DNA of 64,000 bases from Linum tenue. Its lineage: Eukaryota; Streptophyta; Magnoliopsida; Malpighiales; Linaceae. The translations under genes were made by a program, and so were the position numbers. Position 1 is the first letter of the stretch; each line of letters opens with the position of its first letter. The notes under the pieces are model-generated. The model did not search any database, had not been told where the DNA came from, and saw nothing but the letters and a program-made list of their open reading frames with translations. Shown one piece after another: positions 60,338 through 64,000 of this stretch. The DNA lies in NCBI GenBank assembly GCA_946122785.1, contig CAMGYJ010000002.1:23906492-23970491 (forward strand), written 5' to 3'.

Positions 60338-61142
60338 TGATTTAGATATCTCACGTTGTTGTTTCGATTAATCTACAACTTTGAAAAAGTTATACCCATG
60401 GTAGCAGGGATTTTTAATTTTTCCGGTAGAATATGGAAGCAACTTATTAATAACATTGCTTCATAAGTATTGAATGCAAAGCTATAGAGAAGTTAAAATT
60501 CTTGATTTTCCATCGAACTACCGGAATTTTATGTTTGGTAAGGCTATTCACTTGCCAAGAGCTTGCCGTTGTACAAATATGTCGTTTTTAGTTTGAATGC
60601 ACAAGGTTCACTTTGAAGCCTCTTGAACAACAAATGGAGAACGTATTTTGTAATTAGCTTCCCATTATAATGAGATATCTTACACCTTCAATCACTTGAA
60701 TGAATTGGTGGAATAAAAATATTTTCTTCTAACTCATGTATGATATTTCTACATCAACATGAACTCTATGAGTTGTTCATAAAAGGTGTAGCTAGATGTC
60801 CAAATCACTGGTGGAAGGAAAGTATTTTATTCTAATTCATTTGGGACTATCAAGCTTTATTTATTTCTAGATGTTTAACCATGTAAGTTTGTTTATTTTT
60901 ACTGACGATGATTTCACCATATATGTAGTTTGTTTTTTTTTTTGTAACTAAATCTTTGTTCAGAATGTACAAGAGAACACTGATCAACAAATGCAATTTA
61001 AGTCTAAACTTTATAGTATTGTTGGTATATATATTGAATCACGGTTCAACCACGATTTTAGTACAAAATACATATCACTAACTTTTCAGTACGATTTTAG
61101 GACAAAATACATTTCACTAACTTTCCCAGTATATCTTTCGGT
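60338..61142. other. Likely body of a non-autonomous Helitron
   Basis: AT-rich DNA with no supported gene, leading into a Helitron-type 3' end at 61143-61174. The 5' end (TC start) was not located; it may lie left of the MULE. Confidence 0.35.
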
Positions 61143-61174
61143 AACCCGCCGCAAAGCGCGGGCCAATTATCTAG
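61143..61174 (+). mobile_element. Helitron 3' terminus
   Basis: The sequence has a GC-rich stem-loop CCCGCCGCAAAGCGCGGG, a short spacer (CCAATTAT), and then CTAG before a T. Plant Helitrons end in CTRR preceded by such a hairpin about 10 bp upstream and insert between A and T. The match is close; the element's other end is undetermined. Confidence 0.75.
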
Positions 61175-61423
61175 TTTACTTATCAATATCTTGAGAATAA
61201 TAACATCAAATACTGGCCAACAATATAATCCCGATTACCTATTAATAAAATAAAAACCAGAGTCCTAATTTCTCCTTGTTACACGAAACCGGGTAGCTAG
61301 TTTCCTTTAATTTCTTGTCTATGGGTGTAGGCTCGCTACTTTTATGATTTATCTGTACTATATATGTGTGTTTGCCTTCTTCTCTATGTTGTCCATTCGT
61401 TTAGTTTTGCGCTTTTGTGCCCT
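61175..61423. other. 3' flank of GDSL 3
   Basis: Non-coding DNA between the Helitron end and the GDSL 3 stop codon, expected to include its 3' UTR. Nothing else recognised. Confidence 0.4.
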
Positions 61424-62391
61424 TCAGACAGCAATCAACTGCTTGATATTAGTGGGGAAAGTGTATTTGCCAGTCGGACCATCATAGAAAGCATCAATGA
61501 GAAGTTGAGCAGCTGCTTCTGTAGGGTGAAACATGTCCCAGAATACATGATCCCTCCGGTCGGAGCAGTATGACGAGATCGGTATGCACGGCACCATTGC
61601 CCGCAAGTCTCCCAGCCCACAGCAAGCCGCCTTCACCTCCCGAAACCCTGCAGTAGTACTCTCCCAGCAAAAATGTGTAACTATCTTTCCAACACAAGTT
61701 GCTTATATTATTTAGATGTCAGAAGATTGAAAATCAGCGTACCGTAAGGGGCAGGGTTGAGGATCATGTTGTATAGCATGGAGAAGGTGTCGAAGTAGGA
61801 GTAGGAGAAGTCCTTCCCGAACTCGGATTGGAGTTTCTGCAAGGTTGACTTGAGTTGCTGATTGTAGAATGTGGCTAGGGAATTGTGGTCCTGGTCACAG
61901 TCTTGGTTAGCGCTGTCCTTGAGCCTCTCCCTTGGCGAGCAACCCAGCGGTCCGACCCCTGCCAGGACGAACTTACGAGCCCCGCTCAGGTAGAGTTGCT
62001 GCGGGAAACATAGCAGAAATCAAAATGTTAGCTCGTAAAATTCCGAAAGAGATTAAAGATGGTGCAAATTTTGTATGGCGAGATTGTGCTAAGTTTAATT
62101 GATTGCCTTGAGGTGGTCTTTGAGAGCTGTAGCCATCAATTTGGCGAATGCCTGTGGTGGGGTGCTCTGTTTCCAGGCAGAGGAGGAGTTGGAGTAGTCA
62201 AAAATGTCGTTGCTGCCGATTACAATGGCAAAGATCGACTTGGTGAGGTGGGTTTGTGCGGCTGAGGATCCCATTTGTTGAATCAGTGACTGGTAAACGG
62301 AATGGTAGTACTCCATTTGCTTTGTCATGGGGATGGACTGCCTCTGAAAATATAATATTCAATAAACAAGAAATAATTAACATCAAGCGGG

Positions 62392-62434
<43 letters not shown>

Positions 62435-64000
62435 GCGTGTTCGATCCACGCTCACCGCATATTGTTTTTTTTTACAACTAAAATTTGACTGACATTTTAA
62501 TTAAGCAGGCTTCCTTTTCAGTAGGCCCAAACTATAAGTGGACAAACATCAGTCGCGTGGGCTTCTAATTAAGCAGGCTTACTTTTCACTTCTATATTTA
62601 TTTTGTATTTTGGGGAGAGATTTCACTTACCAGAGTTTGGTCGCTGCCGTCGAAGATGCCGGCGCCGCCGGACGCGAAGCTGACGCCGGTAATGAAAGAA
62701 GACGGGCTTTTCGATTTCACAGCCAAGTAAGGTGGTGAAGTTGGCAGCCCCAATTTATCAGCTGGTGAATCAATAAACCGCCAGGAAAAACAAACAAATA
62801 AAGACATAAATTAAACGATATATACCCGGCCGGCTAGCTGCATGCTATATAATTAGGTGGTATTATATTTGTTACCGGAAAGTGCCATTAATTAAACTTG
62901 GTAGCTAGAACATGCATGCATAAAGCTTTTCTGAGACAAAAGAATATGATACCATGTTGGTAACGACCACACAGTGCCAAACTAGCTAACGAACTATAGT
63001 TTATCGGTCCACGGGACATTAAAAAAATAGAATTATCGTACCTCATAATATGAAAGAATCCCAGAAAAGAACAGAACAGAACACATACTGCACTGTGTTC
63101 CTAGTAATCAAAGAATCTAATGCTTAATAATGTTCCATTTTGGGTGCTTTACTAATTGCCACTTTCGTCTCTTTACAGTGCATGAGTTTGGAGGATTCCT
63201 TAGGGGCGGAGGAAAGTGATTAAGCAAACAACTACACATGGGCAGAGCCAGTTAATTAGGTTCTTACTGCTAATTACAGTAGTAATTGCGATAGGTTACC
63301 CATTCCATTAGATCAGAGTTTAGACTTTAGACGCAAACCAACAAGCCATGTTTTTTTCCTTTTTAAAGCCGAGGCAGAATAACACAAGTACACAGCATAT
63401 ATACGGTTACGTTTATTCACTTTGATGTAATTACTAAGTAAGTTTCTCTGGTAATTAATCCTGTTTCGGCTAATTACGTGGAGATATAGATCATCACATG
63501 TCTGGTCCAAAGAAAAGGATAATAAATGGGAGATACTAACGCATGCACCAACATCCGCCCATGACTTGGTTGCTAGTGGCAGAACAAACAACCGCAATAA
63601 ATGAAGACAAATTAATGACCCACGTACTTTTACATTTAGCAACCAGACGGGTAATCGTGGTTACTAAAAGAGTGGCATCAAGCTGCTGTCCGTCACCAGT
63701 TTAGAGAGTTATTTGAGCTATACCATGCACTACTCAGTGTGATTTTCCAGAAGAAGTTGATAAGTATTAGCTAGCTAGGTTGGGAAATTGGAAATATATG
63801 AAAAGATGGATGGAAGACGATCGAGATGCTTAGCTTACCGAGCCAGTCGGCGGCGTTCTTGCCGTTAGAGAACCTCCCCGTGGGTTTGTTGGTGGGGAAG
63901 TCCATCCCATTGTGAGGGAAATCCGCCTTGGCCAGCGACACCGGCAAGTGGTTATTGTTGCCAACGTCAACCAGGGAGTCGCCGAAGACGTACACGGCCG
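61424..64000 (-). CDS. GDSL esterase/lipase 3 (5' end beyond the window)
   Basis: Exons are 64000-63839 (partial, continuing past the window), 62761-62631, 62343-62107, 61998-61743 and 61647-61424, in phase. The visible part starts just inside block I ([17 protein letters not shown]), so the signal peptide and start codon are off the edge. The oxyanion block is IGSND, and the catalytic Asp/His are in WDMFHPTE. The protein ends [11 protein letters not shown], the usual family tail. The donor after exon 3 is GC rather than GT (CTCAAG|GCAATC). Intron 2 holds a tRNA-Phe gene on the opposite strand. Intron 1 is about 1.1 kb, much longer than in copies 1 and 2. Confidence 0.92.
62387..62459 (+). 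tRNA. tRNA-Phe (GAA), nested antisense in GDSL 3 intron 2
   Basis: A 73-nt cloverleaf: GCGGGGA acceptor, A box TAGCTCAGTTGG, anticodon loop CTGAAGA with anticodon GAA, B box GGTTCGATCC-like (TGTTCGATCCA), and TCACCGC acceptor 3' strand with A discriminator. As recalled for Arabidopsis nuclear tRNA-Phe, one acceptor pair is a mismatch. A T-run follows within 10 nt as RNA polymerase III terminator. It lies wholly inside a GDSL intron, on the opposite strand. Confidence 0.95.

Overview
This is nuclear DNA of a flowering plant, most likely a eudicot. It has intron-rich genes with GT-AG junctions, plant-type nuclear tRNAs, a plastid-derived fragment, and a dense load of plant transposon families. 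I cannot name the species. All identifications are by eye; no database search was run.

Host genes. Five protein-coding loci are supported. A small two-exon gene for a predicted single-pass membrane protein (7496-7993, +) converges on a 14-exon gene for the catalytic subunit of the Rab3 GTPase-activating protein (8338-13351, -). A tandem family of GDSL esterase/lipases on the minus strand follows: a broken copy (32550-42236), two complete five-exon genes (42440-44544 and 50416-52024), and one running off the right edge (61424-64000). The GDSL copies share the same intron positions and phases (1,0,0,1), which shows they arose by local duplication. From memory, the Rab3GAP and GDSL pair is also adjacent in Arabidopsis (AT5G55060/AT5G55050), so this may be a conserved block inflated by transposons. 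Two nuclear tRNA genes are present: Ser-AGA at 27650, and Phe-GAA at 62387 inside an intron of the third GDSL gene, antisense to it.

Transposon layers. 1-7400 holds small non-autonomous elements: a foldback, a hAT MITE, a Mutator-like repeat and others. 13.8-20.0 kb is a decayed L1-type LINE split by a 1.5-kb hAT-like element with an exact 8-bp target duplication. 20-27 kb holds LTR-retrotransposon debris: a gypsy gag piece and two related LTR-like blocks. 28.2-32.3 kb is a truncated copia element on the minus strand with a recognisable primer binding site. 32.6-41.7 kb is two CACTA (En/Spm-like) elements, both inserted into the last exon of the broken GDSL gene. Between GDSL 1 and 2 lie a second copy of the Mutator-like repeat with a hAT MITE nested in it, a plastid ndhB fragment, a MITE with perfect 62-bp inverted repeats, and a 1.07-kb hAT-like element. 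Between GDSL 2 and 3 lie a 390-bp tandem duplication, a 1.3-kb Pack-MULE-like element, a 4.3-kb MULE with a transposase remnant plus an antisense GRF zinc-finger gene, and a Helitron 3' end.

The most informative results are the two CACTA insertions that split a GDSL exon and can be checked against the intact paralog; the MULE with its GRF/coiled-coil/membrane-anchor companion gene; an apparent 1-bp frameshift in Rab3GAP exon 1; and the tRNA nested in a GDSL intron. I found no clear evidence for an entirely new biological system.
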